64,000 nucleotides of DNA from Agromyces intestinalis (GTDB lineage Bacteria > Actinomycetota > Actinomycetes > Actinomycetales > Microbacteriaceae), in the NCBI RefSeq assembly GCF_008365295.1, contig NZ_CP043505.1, positions 1,240,001 through 1,304,000 on the forward strand, in the 5' to 3' direction. The translations under genes and the position numbers were made by a program. Below the pieces are notes generated by a model that was not told the origin of the DNA, ran no database searches, and was given only the letters and a program-made list of their open reading frames with translations. Shown here in pieces: positions 1 through 8,225 of the stretch; the stretch's first letter is position 1; each line of letters starts with the position of its first letter.

Positions 1-235
1 GGGTGCACACGTGCACGACGTCGACATCGGCGATGAGGTCGTCGAGCGAGGCGTAGCCCTGCGACAGGCCGAGTCGCTCGGCCGCGGAGACGGATGCCTC
101 GGGGCTCGACGACGCCGCACCTTCGAGTGCGGCACCGGCCGCGCGCGCCGCCCGGGAGTGCACGGCGGCCATGAAGCCGCCTCCGACGAAGCCGGCACGC
201 AGCGTGCGGGCTCGGGCGCTGACATCCGTTGTCAT
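1..235 (-). CDS. Gfo/Idh/MocA family oxidoreductase (N-terminal part, runs off the left edge)
   Basis: This is the first 78 codons of an NAD(P)-dependent sugar- or inositol-type oxidoreductase; the rest lies outside the window. Read on the minus strand from ATG at 235, it has a Rossmann nucleotide-binding turn GFVGGGFMAAVHS at about residues 15-27. A helix and strand follow, and then DVDVVHVCTP at the very edge, where the family has its conserved strand ending in T-P. Family members oxidise sugars, sugar phosphates or inositols, but the substrate cannot be read from this fragment. It is divergent from the ROK regulator 116 bases away, which suggests a shared sugar-catabolic locus (inference). 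Confidence 0.8.
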   Translation of the reverse strand, partial: MTTDVSARARTLRAGFVGGGFMAAVHSRAARAAGAALEGAASSSPEASVSAAERLGLSQGYASLDDLIADVDVVHVCT

Positions 236-254
236 GGGCACATGGTGACACAGA

Positions 255-283
255 TTGCACAACTTCTGCCAGTGGTTCGGCAA
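255..283. promoter_or_regulatory. Imperfect inverted repeat between the oxidoreductase and the ROK gene
   Basis: TTGCACAAC and GTTCGGCAA form 9-base arms (7 of 9 positions match) around an 11-base spacer in the 116-base divergent intergenic region. ROK repressors commonly bind TTGC/GCAA-type palindromes in front of divergent sugar genes, so this is a plausible operator. It is a weak single site. Confidence 0.35.
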
Positions 284-351
284 AAGTCGCCCGTTTCGTG
301 ACATTGCTGTGATCAATGCCGTCTCGAAGTGCGTGTGCTTTACTCAGTGAC

Positions 352-1539
352 ATGGTCGACATCAGTCGGGGATCGGCACTCGGCACCTCGGGGGCGAGCG
401 AGCTGTTCCAGCTGCTGCGCGACGGCGTACCGCGCACGCGGGCGTCGCTCGCGCAGGCCACCGGGCTCGCGCGATCGACCGTCGCCGCACGCGTCGACGA
501 GCTCATGGACCTCGGCCTGATCACGCCGGTCGCCGATGCCGTCTCGACGGGCGGGCGGCCGCCGTCGCAGTTCGCGCTGAACCCCGCGTCGCGCCTCGTG
601 CTGGCCGCTGACCTCGGCGCGTCGCACGCGATCATCGCCGTCACCGACCTCACCGGCACCGTGCTCGCCCAGCACGGCGAGCCGATGGACATCGCCGATG
701 GCCCCGAGCGCGTGCTCGGCTGGATGGTCGAGCAGGGGCTCGCGCTCGTCGACGGACTCGGCCGCGACCGGCACGACCTCGTCGCCGTCGGCATCGGCGT
801 GCCCGGCCCGGTCGAGCACTCGACCGGACGCCCCGTGAACCCGCCGATCATGCCCGGATGGGATCGCTTCGACGTGCCCGGCTGGGTGCAGCAGCACCTC
901 GAGGTGCCAGTGCTCGTCGACAACGACGTGAACATCATGGCGCTCGGCGAGCGCGCCCTGGCCTGGCCGGCGGTCGAGCACCTCGTGTTCGTGAAGGTCG
1001 CCACCGGCATCGGCTCGGGCATCATCTCGGGCGGGCTGCTGCAGCGCGGCGCGCAGGGCATCGCGGGCGACATCGGGCACATCCAGGTGGCGCGCGGTGC
1101 CGACGTGCCGTGCCACTGCGGCAATCGCGGATGCCTCGAGGCCCTCGCCTCGGGCCCGGCGATCGCTCGGGCGCTGCGCGAGCGCGGCGTCGAGGCGGTC
1201 GGCGGCAACGACGTGATCGACCTGGTCAAGCGCGGCGACCTCGAGGCGATCCAGGCCGTGCGCCAGGCGGGCCGCGACATCGGCGAGGTGCTGACCGCGT
1301 GCGTCAGCCTCGTGAACCCGTCGGTCATCGCGATCGGCGGGTCGATGGCCCGCGCGGGCGAACACCTCATCGCCGGTGTGCGCGAGGCGGTGTACTCGCG
1401 GTCGATGCCGCTGGCCACCGAGCACCTCGCGATCGTGCAGTCGGCGGCCGCCGGCAACGCAGCCGTGCTCGGCGCGAGCATGCTCGCGATCCACCACGCG
1501 CTCAGCCCCGAGGGCATCGACGCGCTCGCGGCGCGCTGA
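352..1539 (+). CDS. ROK family transcriptional regulator
   Basis: A 395-residue sugar-responsive repressor of the ROK (NagC/XylR-type) family. An N-terminal winged helix-turn-helix (about residues 12-75, with ARSTVAARVDELMDLGLI) precedes a sugar-kinase-like domain. That domain has the first phosphate loop LAADLGASHAIIAV, the acceptor region LVDNDVNIMALGE and the zinc motif CHCGNRGCLE. The Asp that acts as base in true ROK kinases is present (DND), so residual kinase activity is not excluded, but the fused DNA-binding domain argues for a regulator. I chose ATG 352 because the HTH starts a normal distance after it; an in-frame ATG exists at 316. It probably controls the divergent oxidoreductase. 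Confidence 0.85.
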   Translation: MVDISRGSALGTSGASELFQLLRDGVPRTRASLAQATGLARSTVAARVDELMDLGLITPVADAVSTGGRPPSQFALNPASRLVLAADLGASHAIIAVTDLTGTVLAQHGEPMDIADGPERVLGWMVEQGLALVDGLGRDRHDLVAVGIGVPGPVEHSTGRPVNPPIMPGWDRFDVPGWVQQHLEVPVLVDNDVNIMALGERALAWPAVEHLVFVKVATGIGSGIISGGLLQRGAQGIAGDIGHIQVARGADVPCHCGNRGCLEALASGPAIARALRERGVEAVGGNDVIDLVKRGDLEAIQAVRQAGRDIGEVLTACVSLVNPSVIAIGGSMARAGEHLIAGVREAVYSRSMPLATEHLAIVQSAAAGNAAVLGASMLAIHHALSPEGIDALAAR

Positions 1540-1554
1540 CGCGGCATCCGTCCC

Positions 1555-1685
1555 CTCCCCACCCCACCCCGGCACCCCCACCCCGCACACCCCACCCCGC
1601 ACCCCACCCCGCACCCCGAGTGTTTCCGTTTGCGCAGCAGGTTTCCGCTCGAACGGGAACTCAGTGCGCGAACGGAAACACTCGG
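1555..1685. repeat. C-rich simple repeat followed by a 70-base nested hairpin
   Basis: The gap after the ROK gene first holds a low-complexity run of CACCCC-type units (about 1555-1615). A long inverted repeat follows: CCGAGTGTTTCCGTT at 1616-1630 is perfectly mirrored at 1671-1685. The pairing continues inward through TGCGCA/TGCGCG with one G-T, giving arms of about 21 bases. A second small inverted repeat (1641-1660) fills the loop. It may act as a terminator for the ROK gene or be a dispersed intergenic repeat; no T-run follows. Confidence 0.7.
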
Positions 1686-1715
1686 CGGGGTCGGCGGGGG
1701 CGGGCGGTCGGCGAG

Positions 1716-1721
1716 TAACCT
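1716..1721 (+). promoter_or_regulatory. Leaderless-type -10 box of the YqaJ gene
   Basis: TAACCT lies 6 bases before the GTG start at 1728, the spacing expected for leaderless transcription in actinobacteria. Confidence 0.45.
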
Positions 1722-1727
1722 CGGAGG

Positions 1728-2441
1728 GTGATCGACCAGCCGTTCGCCCTCTTCGACCTCGACGAGCGTGCACCCGCGGTCGCAGCGGCGATCCGCGCGC
1801 CGCACCCGCACGAGCGGCGCATCGTGGCCGACTCGGGCGATCGGGTCGCGTGGCTGCGGGCCCGCTCCCGCGGGGTCACCGCGACGGATGCCGCGAAGCT
1901 CGCCGGTCGCAACTCGGTGCGCACCGCCGCATGGGAGAAGCTGCACGGCACGGGCGGCCGCGGGTTCGGCGGCAGCCGGTTCACCGACCACGGGCGCGAG
2001 CGCGAACCCGTTATCGCCGCGTGGGTGCGCGAGCAGCACGGCATCGACCCGTCGACGCTGCTCTTCCACGCCGACGGCGAGCAGCGGCACCTCGCCACGC
2101 CCGACGGGTTGCGGGTCACCGACCGCGGCGCGGTCGAGCTCTGCGAGATCAAGACCACCTCCAAGCCCTGGCGGGGCATCCCCCGCGGATACCTGCGCCA
2201 GGTGTGGTGGCAGCAGTACGTGCTCGGTGCCGAGCGCACCCTGGTCGTGTGGGAGCAGCACGACGGCTTCGTGCCCGTCGGCGACCCCGAGTGCCGCTGG
2301 GTCGACCGCGACGAAGACCAGATCGCCATCCTCATCGGCCTCGCGAACGAGCTGCTGTCGGCGATCGCCCCCGACGCATCCGTGGCCGCTCCAGCCGGGA
2401 GGTCAGACCGCTCGTACTACCGGCCCGGACCGCTGGCGTGA
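1728..2441 (+). CDS. YqaJ-type viral recombinase family nuclease
   Basis: A 237-residue protein with the PD-(D/E)XK exonuclease signature of the YqaJ family. It has an N-terminal GVTATDAAKLAG, then FTDHGREREPVIAAW with the conserved Glu, then ATPDGL supplying the metal-binding Asp, and ELCEIKTTSK supplying the E-x-K. Phage relatives are alkaline exonucleases that resect duplex DNA for single-strand annealing. No phage genes surround it here, so it looks like a domesticated chromosomal copy. Translation starts at GTG 1728, with a TAACCT box just upstream. The stop codon overlaps the next gene by the bases GTGA, so the two are probably translationally coupled. Confidence 0.8.
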   Translation: MIDQPFALFDLDERAPAVAAAIRAPHPHERRIVADSGDRVAWLRARSRGVTATDAAKLAGRNSVRTAAWEKLHGTGGRGFGGSRFTDHGREREPVIAAWVREQHGIDPSTLLFHADGEQRHLATPDGLRVTDRGAVELCEIKTTSKPWRGIPRGYLRQVWWQQYVLGAERTLVVWEQHDGFVPVGDPECRWVDRDEDQIAILIGLANELLSAIAPDASVAAPAGRSDRSYYRPGPLA

Positions 2442-3211
2442 CGATCCTGTTGCTGCACGGCCTCGGCTCCGACCGACGCCAACCGCTCGACCTGCTCGCC
2501 CCGGTGCTCGCCGCCTCGCCCGGCCGCAGCGAACGTGTGCTCGCCCTCGACGTGCGGGCGCACGGTGCCTACCCCGAGGTGGGCCGGCCCGCCGACTTCC
2601 AGCTCGACCGGCTCGCCGAAGACGTCGCCCGGCGCACCCTCGCCGAGCTCGAGGGCGACGACGCGCCACTCACCGTCATCGGCATCTCGATGGGTGCGGC
2701 GATCGGCCTGCGGCTCGCGATCGACGGGCTGCTGCGGGTGCGGCGGGCGGTGTACCTGCGGCCCTCGTTCGACGACCGATCGCTGCCCGAACACCTGCGG
2801 CCCTTCCCCGTGATCGGCGAGATGCTCGCCGAGGCGGGGCCCGACGGTGCCGACCTGTTCCGCGCGACCGAGCTCTACGAGCGCGTCGCGCACGCCTCGC
2901 CGGCCGGTGGCCGGGCGCTGCTCACCCAGTTCACCGCGCCCGACGCGGCACCCCGGGCCATCCGGCTCGTCGAGATCCCCCGCAACCGCGCCTTCGCCGA
3001 CGACGCCGAGCTCGCGGCATCCGCTCGGGCGGGCATCCGCTCGCTGGTGGTCGGCGCCGAACGCGACCCGGTGCATCCGCTGCCGATCGCCCAGCGCTGG
3101 GCCGCAGCGCTCGATGCACCGCTCTCGACCGTGCCCGCCCGCGATGCCGGGCTGCCTGCCCAGACGCGCGCCATCCATGCCGTCGTCGGCCGTTTCCTCG
3201 CCGAGGACTGA
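2438..3211 (+). CDS. Alpha/beta hydrolase
   Basis: A 257-residue alpha/beta-hydrolase-fold protein. Visible elements are the oxyanion strand ILLLHGLGSD near the start, the nucleophile elbow GISMGAAIG (G-x-S-x-G) around residue 87, and an acidic-residue strand VVGAERDPVH in the expected place. A canonical catalytic His near the C-terminus is not obvious; the candidate is in RAIHAVVGRF. The GTG start at 2438 overlaps the upstream nuclease stop in a GTGA quartet, so start and frame are well supported. The substrate is unknown. Confidence 0.75.
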   Translation: MTILLLHGLGSDRRQPLDLLAPVLAASPGRSERVLALDVRAHGAYPEVGRPADFQLDRLAEDVARRTLAELEGDDAPLTVIGISMGAAIGLRLAIDGLLRVRRAVYLRPSFDDRSLPEHLRPFPVIGEMLAEAGPDGADLFRATELYERVAHASPAGGRALLTQFTAPDAAPRAIRLVEIPRNRAFADDAELAASARAGIRSLVVGAERDPVHPLPIAQRWAAALDAPLSTVPARDAGLPAQTRAIHAVVGRFLAED

Positions 3212-3248
3212 ACCCCCTCGATTTCGAACGCACCCACCGGGAGGATCC

Positions 3249-4223
3249 ATGAACGACACGATGCGGGCCCTCGTGATCGACCGCACCGGCGGCCCCGACG
3301 AGTTGCGCCTCGCCGACGTGCCACGCCCGACCCGGGTGCTCGACGAGGTGCTGGTGCGCGTGATCGCCGTGGGCGTCAACCCGATCGACGTGAAGACGCG
3401 CGCGGGCCGCGGGGTCTCGGGCGCGATCGCGACCTGGCCCGCCGTGCTCGGGTTCGACTTCGCGGGCGTGGTCGAGCAGAGCCCCTACGCGGCGCACCCG
3501 CTGCAGCCCGGCGATCGGGTGTACGGCATGGGGCGGGTGCCGCGCGTGGCGGGAAGCTACGCCGAGTACCTCGCGGTCACCTCGCTGAGCGTGACACCGA
3601 TGCCGGCCTCGCTCGGGTTCGTCGAGGCCGCGGCCGTGCCGCTGGCGGCGCTCACCGCGTGGGGCGCCGTGTTCGAGACGGCGAGAGTCGGCGCCGGCAC
3701 GCGGGTGCTCGTGCACGCCGGAGCCGGGGGCGTCGGACACTTCGCCGTACAGCTCGCAGCGCATGCCGGCGCCGAGGTCACCGCGACCGGCTCGGCGCGC
3801 AACGCCGAGTTCCTGCGGTCGCTCGGGGCGAACCGCGTGATCGACTACACGCGCGAGCGGTTCGAGCACGTCGCGGGCGAACAGGACGCCGTGATCGACC
3901 TGGTCGGCAACGTCGCCGACGACACCGGCACCCGATCGCTCGACGTACTGCACCCCGACGGGGTGCTGGTGAACGTGCCGACGGGCTCGTGGCCGACGAT
4001 GGGCGACGAAGCGGCCGCGCGCGGTCTGCGCGCCACCGGCTACGTCGTCGAGCCCGACGCCCGCGTGCTCGCCGAGATCACGCGCCTCATCGACACCGGC
4101 GCGATACGCGTGCACGTCGAGTGCGAGCTGCCGCTCGCCGACGGCGCCGAGGCGCACCGGCTGCTCGAGTCCGGGCATGTCCGCGGCAAGGTGGTGCTGC
4201 GGGTCGCGCCCGATCCCCGCTGA
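3249..4223 (+). CDS. Quinone-oxidoreductase-like MDR superfamily protein (zinc-free alcohol dehydrogenase fold)
   Basis: A 324-residue NADP-dependent medium-chain reductase. The N-terminal GroES-like domain contains GVNPIDVKTR and GFDFAGVVE. The Rossmann domain has the hallmark VHAGAGGVGHFAVQLA and a DYTRERF strand. The structural and catalytic zinc Cys clusters of classical alcohol dehydrogenases are absent, which places it with the quinone oxidoreductase/enoyl reductase branch. A good Shine-Dalgarno, GGGAGGA, lies 6-9 bases before ATG 3249. It follows the hydrolase by 37 bases and may share its transcript. Two hairpins follow the stop. Confidence 0.85.
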   Translation: MNDTMRALVIDRTGGPDELRLADVPRPTRVLDEVLVRVIAVGVNPIDVKTRAGRGVSGAIATWPAVLGFDFAGVVEQSPYAAHPLQPGDRVYGMGRVPRVAGSYAEYLAVTSLSVTPMPASLGFVEAAAVPLAALTAWGAVFETARVGAGTRVLVHAGAGGVGHFAVQLAAHAGAEVTATGSARNAEFLRSLGANRVIDYTRERFEHVAGEQDAVIDLVGNVADDTGTRSLDVLHPDGVLVNVPTGSWPTMGDEAAARGLRATGYVVEPDARVLAEITRLIDTGAIRVHVECELPLADGAEAHRLLESGHVRGKVVLRVAPDPR

Positions 4224-4263
4224 GGATCGGGCACCCGATTCACCACAGGGATGACCTCTGGTG
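4209..4263. terminator. Paired hairpins between convergent genes
   Basis: A perfect 8-base stem (CCCGATCC at 4209-4216, GGATCGGG at 4224-4231) spans the stop codon of the MDR gene. A second stem, CACCACAGG/CCTCTGGTG with 8 of 9 pairs, lies at 4241-4263. The next gene converges from the right, so these probably end transcription from both sides. Confidence 0.6.
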
Positions 4264-4324
4264 AGGAACGTTCTTCCAGTGAACTGCGCTTCCTGCGCGA
4301 CGGCCCTGCGGACCGGGTGGGAGC

Positions 4325-5284
4325 TCACCCGGTGGCGCCCTCGAGCAGGGCCGCACCGAGGTCGCTGCGCAGGTAGAGCACGCTGCGTCCGGAGCGCGAG
4401 GAGGTGAGCAGGCCCGCCGCGCGCAGCACCCGCAGGTGCTGGTTGACCGCGCTCGGGGTGACGTCGAGCCGCACGGCGAGCTCGGTCGACGACGCCGGCT
4501 CGCCCAGCACCGTCAGCAGGCTCGCCCGCACCTCGCCGAGCACGGCTGCGACGGCGGCGGGGTTCGCGACCGGCTCGGCCTCCCACAGCGCGCCCTGACC
4601 GCGCGCCGAGTACATGACCATCGGCAGGCCGTCGCCGACCGGGGCCGACGCCCGGCGCGTGAACATCGTCGGCACGAGCGTGAGCCCCTCGCCGCCGACG
4701 GCGCGTAACCGCTCGCTCGGGTCGCGCAGGGCGACGCTCACCACGCCCTGCTCGTACGCGATGCCCGACGACAGGCCGTTCAGCATCGCCGCGACGCCCG
4801 CCTGCGCGACCTGTCGGCCGCGGTAGCCGATGTCGGCCTCGAGCACGGCGCGCATGCGCGGCCAGTACGGTTCGAAGCAGGTCTCCCACAAGCGGGTCAG
4901 CTCGGTGACGATGCGGGCGAGTGCGCGACGGCTCGACCCCTCGAACACGTCGGGCACGCGCCCGTGCACGCCGACGAGGTCGGCGCGGAACACCTCGCGC
5001 GGGGTGGCCGCGAGCACCGCCAGCTCGTCTTCGAGCCGGGTGAGCGGCGATTCTGGTCGCGGGTTCAGGAAGTCAGGTGTCCACAGCCGTTCGTCGATGA
5101 GCGCGCCGAGCACCGTCATGTCGAGTCGTTCGCGCGCGGCCTCGGTTCGCCGCAGCCAACCGACCTGCAGCGGGAACCGCGACGGGTCGAGGATGGCCCG
5201 CAGGCTGAGCCCGAGCTCGCACAGCGGCGAGATCCCGAAGCGCACGGCGCCGAGGTCGTCCTCGGTGAGCAGGTAGCGCAGCAT
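4325..5284 (-). CDS. ArsR-type winged-helix regulator with DUF5937 domain
   Basis: A 319-residue protein with a long N-terminal ligand or dimerisation region (DUF5937-like; MLRYLLTEDDLGAVRFGISPLCE) and a C-terminal ArsR winged helix at about residues 235-310. The recognition helix region is ELAVRLDVTPSAVNQHLRVL, followed by a wing GLLTSSRSGRSVLY. No metal-binding Cys pair is visible. It is divergent from the MFS transporter, with only 55 bases between the start codons, an arrangement usual for regulators of efflux pumps. An inverted repeat in that gap is a candidate operator. Confidence 0.8.
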   Translation of the reverse strand: MLRYLLTEDDLGAVRFGISPLCELGLSLRAILDPSRFPLQVGWLRRTEAARERLDMTVLGALIDERLWTPDFLNPRPESPLTRLEDELAVLAATPREVFRADLVGVHGRVPDVFEGSSRRALARIVTELTRLWETCFEPYWPRMRAVLEADIGYRGRQVAQAGVAAMLNGLSSGIAYEQGVVSVALRDPSERLRAVGGEGLTLVPTMFTRRASAPVGDGLPMVMYSARGQGALWEAEPVANPAAVAAVLGEVRASLLTVLGEPASSTELAVRLDVTPSAVNQHLRVLRAAGLLTSSRSGRSVLYLRSDLGAALLEGATG

Positions 5285-5299
5285 GAAGCACTACGCTAC
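5273..5299. promoter_or_regulatory. Candidate operator at the regulator/MFS divergent junction
   Basis: GTAGCG (5273-5278) is mirrored by CGCTAC (5294-5299) with 15 bases between, straddling the start of the ArsR-type gene. A site here could repress the regulator and the divergent transporter together. Support is positional only. Confidence 0.35.
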
Positions 5300-5339
5300 A
5301 TCGGTTTCGCGGCGCGTCGAGCGATGAAAGAACTGGAAC

Positions 5340-6746
5340 GTGACCCGTTCGACCTCGCCCACCGCCCTGTTCACGCGCCTGCTCGGCCCGGTCTCCGACC
5401 CCGTGCTGCGCATCCTCGTCACCGCGACGATGATCAGCCGCGTCGGCCGCGGCATCTTCCTCACCGTCACGGTGCTGTACTTCACGCTCATCGTGCACCT
5501 GCCGGCGCACGAGGTCGCGATCGTGCTCGCCGCGTCGAGCGGACTCGGGGTGCTCGCCTCGCTCGCGGGCGGCTGGCTCGCCGATCGGTTCTCGCCCAAA
5601 CGGATGCTGCTCGCCCTCACCGCACTCGAGGGCGTGGGGCTGGCCGGATACGCGTTCGTGGGCGACTTCGCGTCCGCGCTCGTCGTGGCGATGCTCGTCG
5701 GCGGATTCGGCCAGGCGGCGAACTCGAACCGGATGGCGATCATCGCCCGCGCATTCGTCGGCGAGTCGCGCGTGCACGCCCGCGCGGTGCTGCGCACCGT
5801 CACCAACCTCGCGATCGCGGTCGGCTCGGGTCTCGGCGCGATCGCCCTCGCCGTCGGCACCGCTGAGGCCTACCGGGCACTGCTGCTGGTCGCAGCGATC
5901 GCCTACCTGCTCGGGCTGGTGCGCCTCGCGAAGCTCCCCGCATCCGTCGACGCGCCGGCGGCCGCGGCATCCGACCCGGTTCTGACCGCGACCGGCTCCA
6001 CCGACGCCGTCGCGACCAGGCGAGCCGCCCGCCGCACGCTCGCCGCCCACTCCCCGTGGCGCGACCCGCGCTACCTCGCCCTCACCGCGCTGTGCGCGGT
6101 GTTCGCGATGCAGTTCGGCGTCGCGGAGCTCGGCGTTCCGCTCTGGATCGCACACGACACGAACGCACCCGAGGTGCTGGTCTCTGCGACGCTCATCCTG
6201 AACACGGTCATCGTGGTGCTGTTCCAGGTTCCTCTGTCGAAGGGCACGCACGACCTGCGCCGGGCCGGGCGGGTCTCGGCGATCGCGGCATGGCTGATGG
6301 CCGCCTCCTGCCTCGTCTACGCGATGGCGACGGGGCAGCCCGTCTGGGTCGCGGTGGTCGTGCTCGTCGCCGCGGCGCTCGCGCACGCGTTCGCCGAGGT
6401 GCTGTCGCAGGCCGGCGGCTGGGGGCTCAGCTTCGAGCTCGCCGACCCGGTGCGCAGCGGCACCTACCAGGGCGTGTTCGGCATGGGATTCTCGGTCGGC
6501 TCGATGTGCGCGCCGCTGCTGGTCGCCCTGACCGTCGAGCAGCACGGCGTGCTCGGCTGGGGTGTGCTCGCCGCGGTCTTCCTCGTCTCGGGGCTCGGCG
6601 TGTGGGTCATCGCGCGGATCGCAGCCGGCGCGCAGGAGCGCGCGGCCGAGGCGGCCGCGACCGGTCCGGATGCCTCGATCGAGTCGGATGCTTCGGATAC
6701 CGCGCCGGTGCGAAGCGCCGACGCGCGGGTCACAGCGAGGGAATGA
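5340..6746 (+). CDS. MFS transporter
   Basis: A 468-residue major facilitator with about 12 hydrophobic helices. The loop between helices 2 and 3 has GGWLADRFSPKRM, matching the family G-x-x-x-D-R-x-x-R/K pattern, and a shorter version recurs in the second half. The central cytoplasmic loop (about residues 200-245) is Ala-rich. This architecture fits a drug or small-molecule exporter, and the divergent ArsR-type regulator supports regulated efflux. Translation starts at GTG 5340. Its last 17 bases overlap the end of the convergent small membrane protein. Confidence 0.85.
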   Translation: MTRSTSPTALFTRLLGPVSDPVLRILVTATMISRVGRGIFLTVTVLYFTLIVHLPAHEVAIVLAASSGLGVLASLAGGWLADRFSPKRMLLALTALEGVGLAGYAFVGDFASALVVAMLVGGFGQAANSNRMAIIARAFVGESRVHARAVLRTVTNLAIAVGSGLGAIALAVGTAEAYRALLLVAAIAYLLGLVRLAKLPASVDAPAAAASDPVLTATGSTDAVATRRAARRTLAAHSPWRDPRYLALTALCAVFAMQFGVAELGVPLWIAHDTNAPEVLVSATLILNTVIVVLFQVPLSKGTHDLRRAGRVSAIAAWLMAASCLVYAMATGQPVWVAVVVLVAAALAHAFAEVLSQAGGWGLSFELADPVRSGTYQGVFGMGFSVGSMCAPLLVALTVEQHGVLGWGVLAAVFLVSGLGVWVIARIAAGAQERAAEAAATGPDASIESDASDTAPVRSADARVTARE

Positions 6747-7401
6747 CGAGCGCGAGCGTGATCAACCCGCCCAGTGAGACGACCACGGATGCCGCGACCA
6801 CCACGAGTCCCGCAGCGGCGTCGCGGCGTGCGCGACGCGCGATCGACGGCTTCGCGGCGATGACGCGGCTCGGCGGGGTGTCGTCCATGACGACGGGGAT
6901 CGGCGCGATGCTCGACGGCACCGCTCGGGTGGGGTAGTTCTCGACGGCGCCCGCGCCGCGACCGGGCACCGACGGGCGCAGCGTCGCCGGGTCGAGGGGC
7001 GCCGGGGTGAGGGTGCGCCGACGCCGGCGCGACGTGTTCGGCTTCGGGCGCGCGCCCGAGCTCACGGTCGCGTCCGCAGCAGGCGCGCCATCACCCACGA
7101 TGATGGTGCGGTCGACGTCGTCGGCGGCGCGCTCGGGGGCCTCGAAGCCGTCGCCCGTGCGACCGACGACGACGGTGCGGTCGACATCGTCGGATGCCAG
7201 GGCTTCGCCCGACGCGACGACCACCGTTCGGTCGAGGTCGTCGGCCGCCTCGGCGGCGGAATCGGCACGCCCGACGACGATCGTGCGCTCCTCGAAGTCG
7301 GGGTACGGCTCGGCGACCGGGCGCGGGCGCTCGATCACGAAGGTGCGCTCCTCGACCTCGCCGGGGGCGGGTTCGATCGGGTTGCGCGTCTCGCTCATCA
7401 C
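6730..7401 (-). CDS. Small membrane protein with five D/E-R-T-(V/I/F)-(V/I)-(V/I) repeats, last gene of the kinase cluster
   Basis: A 223-residue protein I cannot place in a named family. The first ~105 residues are acidic and carry five copies of a Thr motif: ERTFVI, ERTIVV, DRTVVV, DRTVVV and DRTIIV. Their Thr residues are at 20, 40, 59, 76 and 99, spaced 17-23 apart. A basic stretch (SRRRRRT) and a Pro-rich linker follow, then one C-terminal membrane helix (about 193-217). Acidic Thr motifs of this kind resemble the phospho-acceptor segments that FHA domains bind in GarA-like proteins. The neighbours encode a Thr kinase, a PP2C phosphatase and FHA proteins, so this may be their substrate (inference). 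The start is GTG 7401 or ATG 7398; both overlap the upstream stop. Confidence 0.75.
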   Translation of the reverse strand: MMSETRNPIEPAPGEVEERTFVIERPRPVAEPYPDFEERTIVVGRADSAAEAADDLDRTVVVASGEALASDDVDRTVVVGRTGDGFEAPERAADDVDRTIIVGDGAPAADATVSSGARPKPNTSRRRRRTLTPAPLDPATLRPSVPGRGAGAVENYPTRAVPSSIAPIPVVMDDTPPSRVIAAKPSIARRARRDAAAGLVVVAASVVVSLGGLITLALVIPSL

Positions 7402-8225
7402 GGCCTCGTCTCGCGCACGGGGATCGTCGTCGCGTCGAGCGTCGACTCGACCGGGGCCGACCTCGACGTCGATTCGCCGGCGAAGGACTGGGGCAGGCCG
7501 CCCGCCACCACATCCACCACCACCACGGTGATGTTGTCGCGACCGCCGGCCTCGTTGGCGCGGGCGACGAGCGCTTCAGCGGCAGACTCGGGCCGGCCCG
7601 ACATCGTCAAGGTGGCGCGGATCGCCTCGTCGGAGACTTCGCTCGTGAGCCCGTCGGAGCACAGCAGCAGCCGCTCGCCGTTCGTGACCGGGAGCAGCCA
7701 GCTGTCGGCGGTGCTGTCGGGAGCGCCGATCGCCCGCGTGATGACGTTGCGCTGCGCGTACGAGCGCATGTCCTCGGGTGCGAGCGACCCGTCGTCGACG
7801 AGTTCCTGCGCCAGCGAGTGGTCGACCGTGAGCTGCTGCAGTTCGGTGCCGAGATGGCGGTAGACGCGCGAGTCGCCGACGTTGAACACCAGCCAGCTCG
7901 GGGTGCCCTCGTCGTCGACGAGGGCGACGCCGGTCACCGTGCTGCCCGCTCCGCGCGAGGTGCCCGCGGCGATCGACGCGACCGCCTCGTCGGCATCGGC
8001 GAGCGCATCGCGGACGGCTTCGAGGGTCGTCGCAGCGCCCTCGGCTCCCCGCGCGTCGAACGCGTCGACGACCGCGCGGCTCGCCCGGTCGCCCGCCTCG
8101 TAGCCGCCCATGCCGTCGGCGACCAGGAACAGGGGCGATCGGGCGAGGTACGAGTCCTCGTTCACCTCGCGGCGCTGACCCGGGTGGGTCGCCGCGCCGA
8201 CGCTGAGCATCACGGGAACGGTCAC
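7398..8225 (-). CDS. PP2C-family protein Ser/Thr phosphatase
   Basis: A 275-residue phosphatase of the PstP/PPM type. The metal-site motifs are all present: NEDSYL, VADGMGGYEAG, NVGDSRVY, LLCSDGLT and GRDNITVVVV. The catalytic domain fills almost the whole protein. Unlike mycobacterial PstP it has no transmembrane segment or extracytoplasmic domain, only a short Ser/Thr-rich tail. It should dephosphorylate pThr/pSer proteins made by the kinase at 20.9-22.0 kb. The GTG start at 8225 overlaps the upstream FHA gene by four bases. Confidence 0.9.
   Translation of the reverse strand: MTVPVMLSVGAATHPGQRREVNEDSYLARSPLFLVADGMGGYEAGDRASRAVVDAFDARGAEGAATTLEAVRDALADADEAVASIAAGTSRGAGSTVTGVALVDDEGTPSWLVFNVGDSRVYRHLGTELQQLTVDHSLAQELVDDGSLAPEDMRSYAQRNVITRAIGAPDSTADSWLLPVTNGERLLLCSDGLTSEVSDEAIRATLTMSGRPESAAEALVARANEAGGRDNITVVVVDVVAGGLPQSFAGESTSRSAPVESTLDATTIPVRETRP

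Noticed and set aside
1728-2441. YqaJ nuclease as evidence of a prophage
   Set aside because: No integrase, Bet/annealing protein, terminase or structural gene accompanies it; it is coupled to an alpha/beta hydrolase and has chromosomal composition.
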